A stretch of 64,000 bases of DNA from Strigamia acuminata (GCA_949358305.1 OX442314.1:21197060-21261059), one strand, 5' to 3'. Positions 36,165 through 49,369 are shown, numbered from the stretch's first letter. Notes: generated by a model from the sequence alone, not told the origin. A program made the numbers and translations.

Positions 36165-36440
36165 AAATAACAAAAAACAACAAAAAACATCAAAAAATAC
36201 CCAAAAATAACTAAAAACACCCAAAAATAACTAAAAACACCCAAAAATAACTAAAAACACCCAAAAATAACTAAAAACATCAAAAATAGCACAAAATAAA
36301 CACTAAAAATAAGAGAAAAAACACCAAAAACACCAAAAAAAAAATAAAAACATCAAAAATAACAAAAAAATACCAAAAAAAAAACAAAATAAACACTAAA
36401 AAACACCAAAAACACCAAAAAAAATACTTAAAAAATCCCA
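36165..36440. repeat. A-rich tandem array (CAAAAATAACTAAAAACACC type)
   Basis: About a dozen degenerate 20-bp units, followed by shorter CACCAAAAA units. No coding signal. Confidence 0.85.
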
Positions 36441-39400
36441 AAATCATCTAAAAAATTCCAAATAAATCAATAAACAAATAAAACCAACAAAACTACTAAG
36501 CAATTATAAATCTTACCTCATTTTCTATCGCCGTCCCTTTGTCTACTCAAATAACCATAAAACTCATTTTTAACAACTTTCCCTCTACTGTTTTTTTTTT
36601 TTTTATTATAGATTACAAATAACGTTAGTCATCCACTCCACTTTTATTTTAACACACCATTTTTTTTCCTTGGAAATTCCATCCTACAACTTTGACCCCC
36701 TTTTTCTGGACTCTGTGTTTGGTTTTTTTTGTTTTTAGTTTTTTTATGTCAGTTAATCAACAAGAGGCGGTTTTTGTTTACCCTTGTTCTCTAGTTTTCC
36801 TTGCTCCTTTTTTCCCCACTCACAAGTCAGTTTCTTGACCCCTCCTCACACTTCCATCCAATTTTTTTTTCCTTGATGAAAATTAGGGCCCACAGAGGGG
36901 GAAAGGGATGAATTGTTGCTGATGCATCCTTGAAACGTCAAGATAGTTTCGAAAGATGACCATTCAAGGACTCAGTTCCCCTTGGTGCAACCAATTGCTA
37001 CGTGTCAATGAAACCCTCTGACAGGGTCACTTGATTCAATCCGCCCCACGAGACAAGGACGTGTAAACAAATTTACATCAATTTTCAACAAGTTAGACGC
37101 AATAAACTGCCGTTTTCCATTTTACCGGTGGGTGGAGTGGGTGAAAGCACCAGGGAAAGTCAACTTCCTCAATGTTTAACTTAACTAATTGTGTCATGTC
37201 ATTGTTGATGGTGTAGAGGAAGTGGTATTACATGATATTAAAGCAAGTTGGAATCAGGTTCGGTGATCTAAAGGGGTGTGCCTTGACTTGTGTCGTGCAC
37301 TGTTACTGCCTTAATGGGTATAATCATAAATTGAAGCAAATCGTTTCATTTAAGAGGAAGGAAAAAGGTGAGGAACAAAAGAAGAAAATATAACGACAAA
37401 CCAACAATTTTATTCTTAATTTTCCGTGCAAAATGAAAACAAACATCATGTGTTTACCACCTGCGACTGAATGAAACATCCACAGGTGTTGGGTGTTAAT
37501 AAGAAATTAATTCAGTCAAACCAAACCCTAAAGCGCGTGCAAAAAACTGATGCACAACCGAGATAAAGTAACAATGCAAATACAATCTGCAGGTGCGCTC
37601 AAAGAACATTATTGAATGCACAAAAATGGAGCTTTGAATAAATTTGCTATGAACATAATTTTGTTTTTGGAATTTTAAAAAATAAAAGCAATTGGCACAC
37701 ACTCATGAATATTTACGAGTCTCCTAAATGAAAATCAATGTGTGCGAGCTAAAAAAAATGTCGAATTTTCTCCCGAAAAGAAAATAATTTTGGGAATTGA
37801 CAATGTCACAGTTAAAAATTAAATTCCCATAATTCTTCGAACCGGAAATGAGTTAAAGTACTGTTTCAATTACAGTTTCCTTATTAGACACTCCATTTCC
37901 TTTTTTACTTCAACAGTCTAGTTGCCTTGAAAACAATGTTTGAAATTAAAGCCGAAATATCTCGAGATACTTGAAAGCTGAAACTGAAACTTACTTCACT
38001 TGACATTCTCGAATTGAAAGCCAAAAGATGACCCGATTTGGGTTAATGTTCGATAATGATGAGACTAAATTATAGGCTCAGTGTCCATATTAGTCCTAAT
38101 TTTGCTCTATATTTCGCCAAGATAATTTTAGGTGTAGAATGATTCACACTATAGGAGGTTGATGTTCCACAGTTCCCATAATTCTCTGGGAAATGGAGTA
38201 AACATGCATTCCCAGTCAAGTGCTTGTATCTGTATGGCCTAACACTTGAATTCAATTAGAAAATTATAACTAAAGTGATGGCACAATCAAGTTTAAGGAT
38301 ATACTAGTTAATTTTTTGTAAAATAAAACTTATTGGCAGCAGTTTAAAACCACTTAGCCGCAATTTCTTTGCTCAATTATATCTCGAGACCTATTTTAAG
38401 CAGAAATTGGTCAATGTCTTCAATAAATTGGTACATTTTTTATCCAATTAATTATTATGTTTGCATTTTATATTCAAGGATAGGTTTAATTTATTTTTAC
38501 TTTATCTTTGATTCCGGCGGTGAAACAGCTGAACACTTAAAAATTAAACTTACAAATTTTAAAACCACTTAAAACCGAAATTACATAAATAAATAATTCA
38601 AATTTCATAAAAAATTCTTTGTTTCTTTGTGTCTCGTTACAAAAATACACCGAAAAGAAAACACATTTCCCATAAACCAGTTTGGAAAACATTTTATTAA
38701 TTCACCTTTGAACTCAACCTTAATACACAAGCCAAACATCCTACATTTCACTGACATAAAAACGAGCAAAGTCCGAATTTTAATCGAAAATGAGCAGAAA
38801 AAAATTAATCCCTAACCAAAACAATTGCAGAAATCCATATCCTGTTGAAAACAAAACAAAACGCAGAAAAATGGAAACTTAAACCAAACGTATCGAATAG
38901 TTTTTGCATTAAGTCAGCTTGGAATTTTAGCATGTTAATCTCCATGCTGATCCAGCACCAGCAGAGAAACCCATGGGGTCTAGGAGGGTCAAGGTCCTCG
39001 GCAATTGACCCTATCTAATGGAATGCAAAATGACGTCATTGCTCGTTATGTTTAATGGAGCGAGATATTGTTGCAACAGTTATGCAAAAAAGAAAGCAAA
39101 AGTTACTTCCCATTTCAAAGTTACATGTGTAGAACGTAAGTAATGATCTCATAATGGGTGTGCGCTTTTGGCATGATCCAATTTTCAGACATTATTTAAG
39201 ATTTACATTATTTTTTAAAACGCTTTTTCACTCCACAGGTTTTTCTACAAAAAATTACTTTTTTTTTTAATAAGGCAAAACATTAAATTACAATTTAAAA
39301 AAAAAAAATTTGTGTTTTTTGAACACTTGGAGTGTGAAAATTGCAACAACAAAAAAAAAACATGTATAAATTGTAAAATACAAAGACGGAAACTTCAAAA

Positions 39401-41501
39401 AAAATGAATTTCGCACAACTATTGAATTCAGTAGCCGATGGTTGAATAAAGAATAAATAACCGGAAGTCGGAAACAAGTATGTTGACGTTATATCATACA
39501 TTTACATGATGAACGGATCACGAAATCCGAAGGGAGAAATCACAGCATGACTACTAATTATGTAACGGTCACTTTGCAACAATATCACTCAAGAACTCAA
39601 ACAGGTTCTAATTATAAAAATCAAAACAAGAAAAAAACAAAACAAAAAAATTAATTTAAAACTAAATATATCAAACCTAACCTAACCAAAACAAAACCAA
39701 AAAAGAAAAATAAATAAATAAATTCTGTCTTTCGCACTTTCCTCCTCATTTAAACAAAAAAAAGAAAATTCCATTCACGGAATTGTTGTTGCACACCTCA
39801 TTAAGGACAAGGAGAAATTGACCACAAAAAAAATAAAAGGTTTTTTTAAAAAAAAAAAATTCTAGTCCTACAAATCATTTCACCGAAATCCACCCACGCA
39901 GTCTCACATGTGGAGGCAGCGTTCAAGGAACCTCTCACCTGGTGGAGGTTATTCCACCCGCCTAGAACACCCCCCTGCAATAAAGGTGACATCACCTTTA
40001 CAACTTCATTGAAAATAATTAAGACCCGCAAAAAATAAATGCTTTGTGTGAACTCGTGCTTACCTGTCGATCGTATCTTATCCACGCGAATATCCAGGTA
40101 GAAATGAGGTGTGCAATAAGAAGGAGAAACAGCCTCAACTCACGCTTCAAATTGGCAGTCTTCCAATATAGGTGTCAGCGACGACTAGCGATGGAATGTG
40201 GAACGAGTAGTGTCATGTAATCTCGTCTTTTTAATTCGATTTATTTTGATCCTGAGTTTTATAGTTATGTCATGTAAATAAAAAAAATAAATGTGTTTCA
40301 AATTTCATAATTTTGTTGAATTTCTTCGAATGTTTGAGTTTATGAAATGGAAATTTGTGTGACAGCCATAAACGGGTTGTTTAGGAGCTGTGAAGTGAGA
40401 TTTGGGCTTACGTGTTACAATAATTGTATATATTGTATATGGAGCTTTGTAACCTCATTTGCATGATGGTTGTTTGTAAAATAGGTTAGCAGTTCAAGAA
40501 AGGAGAATTAATACAAGACTTTCAGAGAAGTTTTGACAAACAGGTTTGAATTTTGAACGATTATTAAAATGTATACAAAGAAGTAAATTGTTTTAACATA
40601 ATGTCACTTTTAGCCTACATACTGGTAATTCAAAATGAATTTGAAAAAAAAAATTATTTTCTCGCTTTAGAAATTTATTATTCACAAAATCGTGTGTATT
40701 GGGACTAATTTCAGTCCTTGGCATTTATGTCAATGATTATCAAATTTTAAAAACAGGAAAAATAAAAGTGAAATGAATAAAAAAAAAGCAATAGAAAATA
40801 ATAATAAAAAACCAAGAATGACCTCACTGTCCCTGAACAACTAACAAGGAATTTTCTCCATTATTATTAGCCAAACTAAAGAAAAAAATCAGATTTACTT
40901 TTAAAAAAAAATGACAAAACACGGAATTTACATAATCAGCTTTGAAGTAACTACAATTGAAACACCCTACTTTAGCACATTTGTAGCGCGTATAATTCGC
41001 ATTTCACGCACGTCAATTGCGAAAATCCATTGCTTTACGCATTCTTGCACCCGTGCACATGCACAACAGTTTTGTAACCGCATTAAAATATGTTACATAA
41101 AAAAAAATTAAAAGCCACTAGAAAATCTTTGTCTACTGGAGCGGAAAATACGAGATTTCTTTCTTTTGCTCTGCGTTTCGTGACAAAAAATGCGCATACT
41201 GATTCATCAAACTGAAATAATGTGTCAAATTGGCTCACTTTATTGCCCCGACGCCATCAAATCGTAACAACCATATTTAACCTCCAACAAACAAATCTTT
41301 CACGCGCTTTTTTAACAATTTCTTCTTTTTATACTTTCCATGGCTGAGTTATAAATGCGGTGTTTGGTTTACCTTCGCATCTTAACCCTTACATCCTTGT
41401 GTCAACCATCACTGCACTTAGATCGGTACATAAAACCATCATCAATAAAACTTAACAAAATGTTAAATAAATCGCAGTAATTAATAATAAATTAAAAACA
41501 G

Positions 41502-44500
41502 GTTTGAAAATGATCGCGAATCTCTTTGGAGGGAGAATTCCTACATGAAATCACCGAGGAAGATCAGATCCGATTTGTCTCAACTCAAACGCGAAAACGT
41601 GGAAGATGAATTCTCAAATAAGAGGTCGTTTTGGTCTCGACCCGTAGCTAAAACTCAAAAGAGAAGATCGTTTTACTCGCCAAAGCTTCGTCACAACGAA
41701 CCACGTAGTCTCGAACGAAGAACAGCTCCCTATCACAGATCAATTGAATCGGACGAATATCGCACGAGAGAAAAAGGAACAGATCAAAACATAAATGCAG
41801 AGCACACTGCACAAAAAGAGCTTGAAATTCGCTGTGGACGTAATCGAAGACAACAAACAAGATTTCCAAGTGACAAAGAGATTAGAAAATTCAGATTGAA
41901 TGACCAGGAAGAATATTTGAGTGATGAAGGCAATGAAGGGTTTGGTAGACGGAAAAGAAGGTTCAGAGATGGCGGACATAGGAGAAACATCGAGTCGGAA
42001 ACGTTTCTTAGCGGCGAAGAAACGATTCAAGATAGGCAAAAGATGTTGCTGGATTCGTTTCGTAGAAGGAAAAGGACTGGAGAAAATGTGGGGAAGTTGA
42101 GATGGAGAAGGAAAAGGAAAAAGGAAAAGTAGGTATTGGCGATTTTAAGGGACAGGATAATTTGCGGAACCGCGGAACTGGCGGAACAGGCGGAACCGAT
42201 GGGTTTGTGGAAAACCCGGTATCGCCAATTCTGTGGAAACGGCGGAACGGCGGAACTAGATTGTTTCATTGCCAAATTCCGCTGAACAAGCTGAAATATT
42301 GTAATCAAAATATCAAAATTAAACAAAAGTTTAATTAAATAGAAATAACCAAAAACAAAAATAAATAAAAATCAACAAAAATAAAAATAAATAAAAATCA
42401 ACAAAAATAAAAATAAATAAAAATAACCCAAAATAAAAGTACGATTGAAGTTTTGATACTAAATAATCTTATTTATTTATCATTTTATCACGAGTTTTGT
42501 GCCTAAAAAATTAGATTTTACGCCCAACTTTTGTTTTTTACAATAAAAATGGTTTTTCCGTTTGATAAATTCGTTTTACACCGATGCAAATTAATTAATT
42601 GAGACAAAAAATTGATTTTGGCCAAAAAAATGAATTTTTGGCCAAAAAAATGAATTTTTGGCCAAAAAAATGAATTTTTGGCCAAAAAAATGAATTTTTG
42701 GCCAAAAAAATGAATTTTTGACCAAAAAATTCATTTGTGGTTCGAAAAAGGGTTTTTTGAGTCAGAAAATTGATTTTTGAGTCAAAAAATTCAATTTTGA
42801 CTGAAAAAACTTAAATTTTGACAGAAAAAAATTAAATTTTGACAGAAAAAAATTAAATTTTGACAGAAAAAAATTAAATTTTGACAGAAAAAAATTAAAT
42901 TTTTACAGAAAAAAATTAAATTTTGACTCAAAAAATTGAATTTTGACAGAAAAAAATTAAATTTTGACTCAAAAAATTGAATTTTTTTACCAAAAATGAA
43001 TTTTTTCACCAAAAATGAATTTTTTCACCAAAAATGAAATTTTTCACCAAAAATGAAATTTTTCACCAAAAATGAAATTTTTCACCAAAAATAAAATTTT
43101 TCACCAAAAATGAAATTTTTCACCAAAAATGAAATTTTTCACCAAAAATGAAATTTTTCACCAAAAATGAAATTTTTCACCAAAAATAAAATTTTTCACC
43201 AAAAATGAAATTTTTCTCCAAAAATGAAATTTTTCACCAAAAATGAAATTTTTCACCAAAAATGAAATTTTTCACCAAAAATGAAATTTTTCACCAAAAA
43301 TGAAATTTTTCACCAAAAATGAAATTTTTCACCAAAAATGAAATTTTTCACCAAAAATGAAATTTTTCACCAAAAATCAATTTTTTTGCCAAAATCAATT
43401 TTTAGTCTCAATTAATAAATTTGCATCGGTTTAAAACGAATTTATCAAACGGAAAAACTATTTTTATTGAAAAAAACGAAAGTTAGGCATAAAATCTAAT
43501 TTTTTAGGCACAAAACTCGTGATAAAATGATAAATAAATAAGATTATTTAGTATCAAAACTTCAATCGTACTTTTATTTTGGGTTATTTTTATTTATTTT
43601 TATTTTTATTGATTTTTATTTATTTTTGTTTTTGGTAATTTTTATTTAATTAAACTTTTGTTTAATTTTGATATTTTTTTGGCCTGATCACAATATTTCA
43701 GCTTGTTCAGCGGAATTTGGCAATGAAACAATCTAGTTCCACCGTTCCGTCGTTTCCACAGAATCGCCAATTCTGCGGAAACGGCGGAACGGCTGAACAA
43801 TAGCTATGGAGGTCAGGCAAAAATTAATTAAAATTAAAAATTAAAATTTACAAAAGCAATCTTACAAAATTACAAATTCCAAGGTAACGAGTTGGATATT
43901 CTTTGTTTTCGATGTTTTTGTTTCAATTTGATAAGTTATGACTAATTTGATACATCAATTTAAATGCCCTACCAAAAGCCCCAAAATCCAAAATTCAGAA
44001 CTGATTTGTTGAAAATATTTTAACACTTAATGTGAAAAACTCCCCATGACATCCAGCAGTTATAGTCTCAGTGAAATTAATCAACTACGAGTATTTTGTA
44101 AGGTTTAAAAAAAAATAACAAGAACTACATAAAATTTATCTACTTGCAACTGCAAAAAGATTTACAACTTTTTAAAATTAGCTTAACACGTAATTACGGT
44201 TGCTTTTTTAAAAAAAATTTAACGTAAAAAGCTTAAAAAATTAGGCGTTTAAACGAAATCAATTTCAAACATGAGCTCAGTGTGAATATGGCATTCTCTA
44301 ATAAATGATTTATTCCTAGCAATTAGTATCTATCTGTTTAATGGGAGATTTTTTACAACATAGTGGTACATTGTTTTTTTCAAATCAAGAAAAATTAATA
44401 CATTAAAACAAAACCCACTCGTTTATTTATTTTATTTTTTTGTTCTAATATATATTTTTATATATATTTCTACGTGCCAGTATCCAACCACGAACACAAC

Positions 44501-46034
44501 AGTAATTTACAAATTTTATTTTCTCCCGATCAGCTTGTTCAGCTTGTTCCGCCGTTCCGCCGTTTCCGCAGAATTGGCGATTCCAGGTTTTCCTCAAACC
44601 CATCGGTTCCGCCTGTTCCGCCAGTTCCGCGGTTCCGCAAATTATCCTGTCCCCGATTTTAATGGTGGCTTTAGTGTAACCGTCATTCTACCCTCGTAAC
44701 TTTATTGTTTTGTTATTATTAGGGCTGAAGAAGAACGAAAAACAGCACGGACGAATTTTGCGGTTTATGGTAATAAAGGAAATGCTGGTTTAGCTAAAGG
44801 TGGAGTGAATAGTTTTGGGATAAATGGAGTTGCTGTTGGAAGGACGAGATTCGATGATGAGCAGAAGAAAATTGACGGAAGTAGACATGATTTTGCGAGA
44901 GACTATTTTAGAAAACGGCGGAAAAGGAGGCAAATTATGGACGGCGATGATTTCAAGAGACTGCGGAGGCAAAGTGAAGAAGGGCAAGTTGAAGGGAATC
45001 GTTGGGCGACTGCAGAAGAAGGTTCGGACACGGATAATGTACAGGAAGTAAGTTCATACATGAATAAAGGTGCAGGATTTGAGACCGACGACTATGGCAA
45101 CGAACAGGAAAGCGTTGGAGATGAAACCGAGCTCGCGGACGATGTCCGAAGAGAAATAGGTGCAGACGAAATCCAGAATTCTAAAGGCGATACAAGACAT
45201 TCTGAATTATGTGCACGCTTCTCGTCGGTGAGTCAGAAGAATACCGGAAATAAAAAGATGCATAGCAGAGAGTGGGGTCGCCCAAAGTCGGAAAGGGACA
45301 GTGGCATTAATCGGGAAAGCGAAAACAACGCAAAGAGTGCAGAACGACGACGTTGGGTATACATAAATAACGTTTATCCTTATCCAAACACACGTGGACA
45401 AAAGATCAACTCGGAGAAAGTAAAGCCACCACCAATTGGCGATTTACGTCGGGCGAGAAGAGTGCACAGAAAGTTGCCGGAAGTTACGGAATTTTTATCG
45501 GATGAAGATGCAGTGAGGGAAGAAGCGGAATGGGATAAGGAGTATGCGATTAATGATGCGGAGGAAGCGGATCGGGATCATAGACAAGCCGAAACGATGG
45601 AGGCCGAAGCGGAGGTGCAGGAACACGAAAAAAAGCAGGAAAAATTGGGGGGAAACGAAATGAAACAAGCACTGGGTCCAGAAACGGAGGAAGAGCTACC
45701 GGGACTTCGGGAGAGTGAAAGGCAGCACAGGAGACTGGAAAAAGGTTCTAAAAAAGAAGCCGAAGTGGCGTCAAGACATCAAAGGACTAATTTCGAAACG
45801 AGAGTTAATAGATTTATAGGAAATGTTGAGTCGACAAATGTTGCTTCATCACCACTGCTTTCAGGCGGAACTTTAAAAGAAGATAAAATCAGGTGACTGA
45901 ACCCCCGTGTGTGTGGCGTCATCTTCATTTAAATATGGCGCTCTAAATGCAACCTAATTTAATTTAATTACGTTATCAGATGGAACGTGATCCTAATGCT
46001 CGCATTTGGTCTTCTTGTGTTTGCATTAAGATAA
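41502..46034 (+). CDS. highly charged, disordered protein with C-terminal membrane anchor (5' end incomplete)
   Basis: I do not recognise the family. Three exons join in phase: 41502-42128, 44723-45892 and 45980-46034, giving 616 codons plus a stop. The first begins in mid-codon after an AG acceptor at 41500-41501, so at least one upstream exon is missing. An internal ATG at 41545 is the first in frame. The protein is rich in Arg, Lys and Glu, with many KR/RR pairs. A short motif recurs: YLSDEGNE (about residue 135), FLSGEETI (165) and FLSDEDAV (464). The last exon supplies only the tail RWNVILMLAFGLLVFALR, a single membrane segment at the very C-terminus, as in tail-anchored proteins of the ER or nuclear envelope. 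Intron 1 hosts a 2.5-kb element. A decayed copy of the 3' part lies at 51287-52103. The exon chain is well supported; the function is unknown. Confidence 0.7.
42149..44653. mobile_element. 2.5-kb Foldback-like element in an intron, 9-bp target duplication
   Basis: Ends GGGACAGGATAATTTGCGG and the exact inverse CCGCAAATTATCCTGTCCC are flanked by the 9-bp repeat CGATTTTAA (42140-42148 and 44654-44662). The terminal inverted repeat runs about 100 bp and is made of GCGGAACTGGCGGAACAGGC-type units. A second inverse copy of the inner left arm (42180-42610) lies at about 43400-43800, with satellite arrays between. No transposase. Long inverted repeats, internal tandem arrays and a 9-bp duplication are the hallmarks of Foldback elements; a Mutator-type MITE is the alternative. 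Confidence 0.85.
42610..43390. repeat. three adjoining short-unit satellite arrays
   Basis: From left to right: about 6 units of GGCCAAAAAAATGAATTTTT, about 7 of TTGACAGAAAAAAATTAAAT, and more than 20 of CACCAAAAATGAAATTTTT. All share a near-palindromic AAATTT core. They fill the loop of the Foldback-like element. Confidence 0.95.
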
Positions 46035-46529
46035 TCCGATCAACCGAACTCGCCTTTTGTAACCATTTTCTCGGCCAATTGGAGAACATCTGCAGTTATT
46101 TTTATATTTATATATATATATTTCTTTTAAATAGTAATTTTAAAAAAAAATCTATATTGTTTACATATATAACTGTATAATTTATTAAAATAAAACGAAA
46201 ACAAAACAGTGGTATTGTTTATTCTTTTAAGAATAAGGAAAAAAATTGGACGTATTTATAGAAAAAAAAGGAATATACATAATTTTTCAAAGAACAACCC
46301 ATGTGATTTTTCTTTCTTTCTATTCAACACTAAAATGAAGAGAAAAAAAATAATCCGCAAAAAATATATTAACAATATTTGTAATTATTATGAATTCATT
46401 TTTAAAGTAAAGATGTAGCAGCCAATCAGGGCTGATTATTGTAGTATTTAACCTGTGTATTTCGTTTGAATAAATCACTTGTAATCTTTAACCCTAGTTG
46501 TACAGTTGTATTGTTCCGGATACGAGAAT

Positions 46530-46830
46530 TCCAACAAAACCACAGATAGAGTGATTGTATGTTCGAATCGGTCTAAAATTTGGCATAAACGTGACTGTTC
46601 GAACGGAACTTGTGCATCTTCGGTCTCAAATACCTAGAAAAACAAATACAAAAGAATTTTACGTGACATTTAATCACTCAATCGATCAAACTCACTTTGG
46701 TACCTCTATAGAAACCTTCACTGTTCAAGGTTTTGCTCATTCACTAACAATCTCATATCGTTCGAGTACTTCATTAATACCAAGCGAACAGGTGCATCGC
46801 AAGAACAACCAAGAACCTTTAAAAAATTGA
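46530..46830 (-). pseudogene. USP47 fragment (exons 12-13 copy)
   Basis: Closely matches 54605-54900 in the same orientation, including the intron between the two exons. Small losses in both exons break the frame. It ends abruptly, so it is a truncated genomic copy, not a retrocopy. Confidence 0.88.
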
Positions 46831-46994
46831 ATATTTAATTCTCAAATGACAAAAATACAAAATAAAAATAAAGAAAAAAAACAAACCATTATTATTTTGT
46901 GCAACAAATTCTTTAATCAACGAATTAAAATCGAGTTAATCTTGTAAACAAGTTCAATTATTTCTAAGTAATTAATTATTCTTAATAAAAAACG

Positions 46995-47510
46995 TTAATA
47001 CAATATAATAAGATTTAAATAATTAACGCAACAAAAAATATTTGCATGCATTGATGAAACGGAACGAAAAATATTTGCAGTAGTGATTGAAAGGCATTCT
47101 GGTACCATACCAAAAATTGAAGAAAAAAAATTAAAATAGATATAGGTAGGAAAAATGTATTTGATTACCTTCATTTCCGTTATTAATAAGCAATAAGGTA
47201 CTTAAAGTGCACTCTTTAGCTCCCAGCAGCTCGCGGATTACATTGTTTTGTATCTTAAAAAAAAAAGTAACAGAAAGTCGTGTTGTTAAAAATTTATGAC
47301 GACCGGTATGTAATTAATTATACTTACTCTTAAGCTGATGTGTGAATGACAACTTGGGGTCGGGCATTTCACGACAACGCGAGTTTGAAACGATATGTAG
47401 TAATAAAGACCCCTCGTTGCTGTAATAATTTCTCCACAAAACAGACACTTAATGGTTTTTCCCAATCGAATCGGTTTTTTCTGCTTCACATCCATAATAA
47501 CACTTTCCTG
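46995..47510 (-). CDS. small zinc-ribbon-like gene or gene remnant
   Basis: Three exons join in phase with GT-AG borders: 47510-47328, 47253-47169 and 47098-46995, giving 123 residues and a stop. Exon 1 holds a four-cysteine pattern, CLFCGE then about 24 residues and CPTPSC, within TRGLYYYISFQTRVVVKC. Exon 2 reads IQNNVIRELLGAKECTLSTL and exon 3 ECLSITTANIFRSVS. A zinc ribbon followed by helix and strand could suit the C-terminal OB-fold of RPA1- or MEIOB-type proteins, but this is a guess from pattern only. The same frame continues upstream past a TAG at 47513-47511 into 35 open codons from an ATG, so it may be the 3' end of a larger gene or a decayed one. Copies of USP47 lie on both sides. 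Confidence 0.42.
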
Positions 47511-48950
47511 CTAATTATTATACCGGTAAATACAATAAGGATGTTTGTTGAAGACTGCCGAAATTTCTACAAATTTCAGCCTATTTATATGAATTATCTG
47601 AACATCAGACCCAATCATGGAACGTATATAGATTACATAGGTATATAATAATAATTTTAAAGAATAAAGAATAAAGAATAAAGGTTGCGCAAAATAACGT
47701 GGTTTGTTTTTTATCTTTATGTTTTATGTTTTATTTTTATTTTTGGGTAATTTTTTTATTTTATTATTTGATTTCTTTGAATTTTCTTTTTAATTTAGGA
47801 AATGCAAATTGTGGACATTATTATGCGTATATTAAGTCTTTCAAAGTGGACAGTGGTATTGTTTTAATGATAAAAGCGTAATGAAGGTATAATATTTGTT
47901 TTTAAATTTTTTGAATCTAAATTTATTAATTTTTTAAAATTTTGTTTGGAAGATTACTCATGAAGTCATGATGATATTCGGAAGACATACGGTGTAGTGG
48001 GCTTAGTCACGGATATTACTCTGCAAATGCGTATATGTTAATGTATAAACAGATTAACAAACAGAAAAATGCTGGTTTGTGACGCTTTGTTTAGAATTTA
48101 ATTTAATTTAATTTATATTTATATTCTTTTAGAGGCGATGTAGTACGTCAAGGATTTTCTAGATCACATAACCAAATTGGTTTCTTGTATGCAAGAACAA
48201 GAAGAGCTTGAACAACAGCAGAGAAAAATCGAGCGCAATATGTGTAAAGTAAGACGAAACGAACGAATAGTTTATTTTTGTTTTATATTTAAAAATAATT
48301 TTTACTTTGACTTGTTTTTAATTAGATCAAATTATTTTGCCAACATCCGATACAAAATCGATTGGTCGATATGAGATTACGTGTGAACTGTGAATAAAAA
48401 AACTACGTTAGCCGAAGCCACTGCCACTGCACATACTAGTAAGGTCATGACTTTGGAAGAAGTTGTGTCGCTCGAGCGATGTCGTCTTGTCAAATACGAC
48501 GAACTTCATGACTCGCTCGAATGTTCATTCGAAGACAGTGATGAAGTTTCGATGGGCGAACTGCTCGGAGGAGCAAAGTCCAGCTACAAATTTGATCTTT
48601 TATTAGAAACACGGATACCTGATAAACCTTTCCAGGTTTACTACAGTCCTGGCGGCACCACTGTAAAAGTGTTTCGCATACATTTGGACAAGGAGGAAAT
48701 TGATGAATCCATAACTGCTCGATTTTGATTTGTTGATGTTTTTAAAGGCTCTTGGTTGTTCTTGCGACGCACCCGTTCGCGTGGTATTGATGAAGTACTC
48801 GAACGATATGTGATTGTTAGTGAATATGAACAAAACCTTGAAAAGTGAAGGTTTCTGTAGAAGTACCAAAGTGAGTTTGATCGATTGAGTGATTAAATGT
48901 AACGTAAAATTCTTTTGTATTTGTTTTTGTAGGTATTTGTCGAATATCCT

Positions 48951-49369
48951 CAACGGGTTTTGACGACTTGAAGTTGGTGTAAAGAAGGCGAAACATATTT
49001 AAAACGAGCGGGAGCTCGCACTTGGCGGACCGCCATGTTTATTGAACATCGAAATCATGAGACAGCACACAGTTAGAGGCTTACTGCTTCTATTACACTA
49101 TAAAAGAAAATATAGAACAAATCAATGTTCACAAAGCATTGATTTGTCCTTCACAATAATAAAATAAAGCAGACGACAGTAAACGATAAACAAAATGTGT
49201 GCTCACACGTATTTGTATCCGTAGATCGATCATGGCGCATCAACGCACTATTAATCAGAGGCCATGATCGAAGAACAAGACATACATCAGAATGGTTTAT
49301 AACACACACCTTCCATGTCTATCCAGAAGAACATGGGGAAATAGTCAAATAATTGATCGTACCATAATA
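48951..49369. mobile_element. about 419-bp insertion of unknown type in USP47 copy
   Basis: Exon 13 of the copy breaks after ATATCCT (48944-48950) and resumes with the same ATATCCT (50424-50430), so the whole 48951-50423 insert is flanked by a 7-bp repeat. The left part, before the palindromic element, matches nothing else here. It contains ATCATGGCGCATC and GAGGCCATGATCG, a small inverse pair. Class unknown. Confidence 0.5.

Larger units (their letters stand above)
29399..41501. other. 12-kb region upstream of Shank, no protein gene recognised
   Basis: Low-complexity AT-rich DNA. Three minus-strand donor-like sites with exon-like sequence upstream could be alternative non-coding 5' exons of Shank: exon ends at 32429 (ATCAAAG|GTAAGG), 36517 (AAAATGAG|GTAAGA) and 40064 (ATCGACAG|GTAAGC). 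Only transcript data could confirm them. An upstream exon of the plus-strand gene starting at 41502 may also lie here. Confidence 0.35.

Noticed and set aside
34000-41400. Short open frames of 60-80 codons in the region upstream of Shank
   Set aside because: AT-rich, no recognisable motifs, no consistent exon chains; length is what chance gives in this composition.
41648-42326. Minus-strand frames rich in Phe, Leu and Ser
   Set aside because: Antisense of the Lys/Arg/Glu-rich exon of the tail-anchored protein gene; poly-purine coding reversed.
42791-43012. Minus-strand frame of repeated LIFFCQN units
   Set aside because: Translation of a short-unit satellite array, not a protein repeat.
48390-48728. 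Long plus-strand frame resembling a USP47 domain, possibly a second gene
   Set aside because: It is exon 11 of a partial USP47 copy whose neighbouring exons have stops and deletions, so it is part of a pseudogene.
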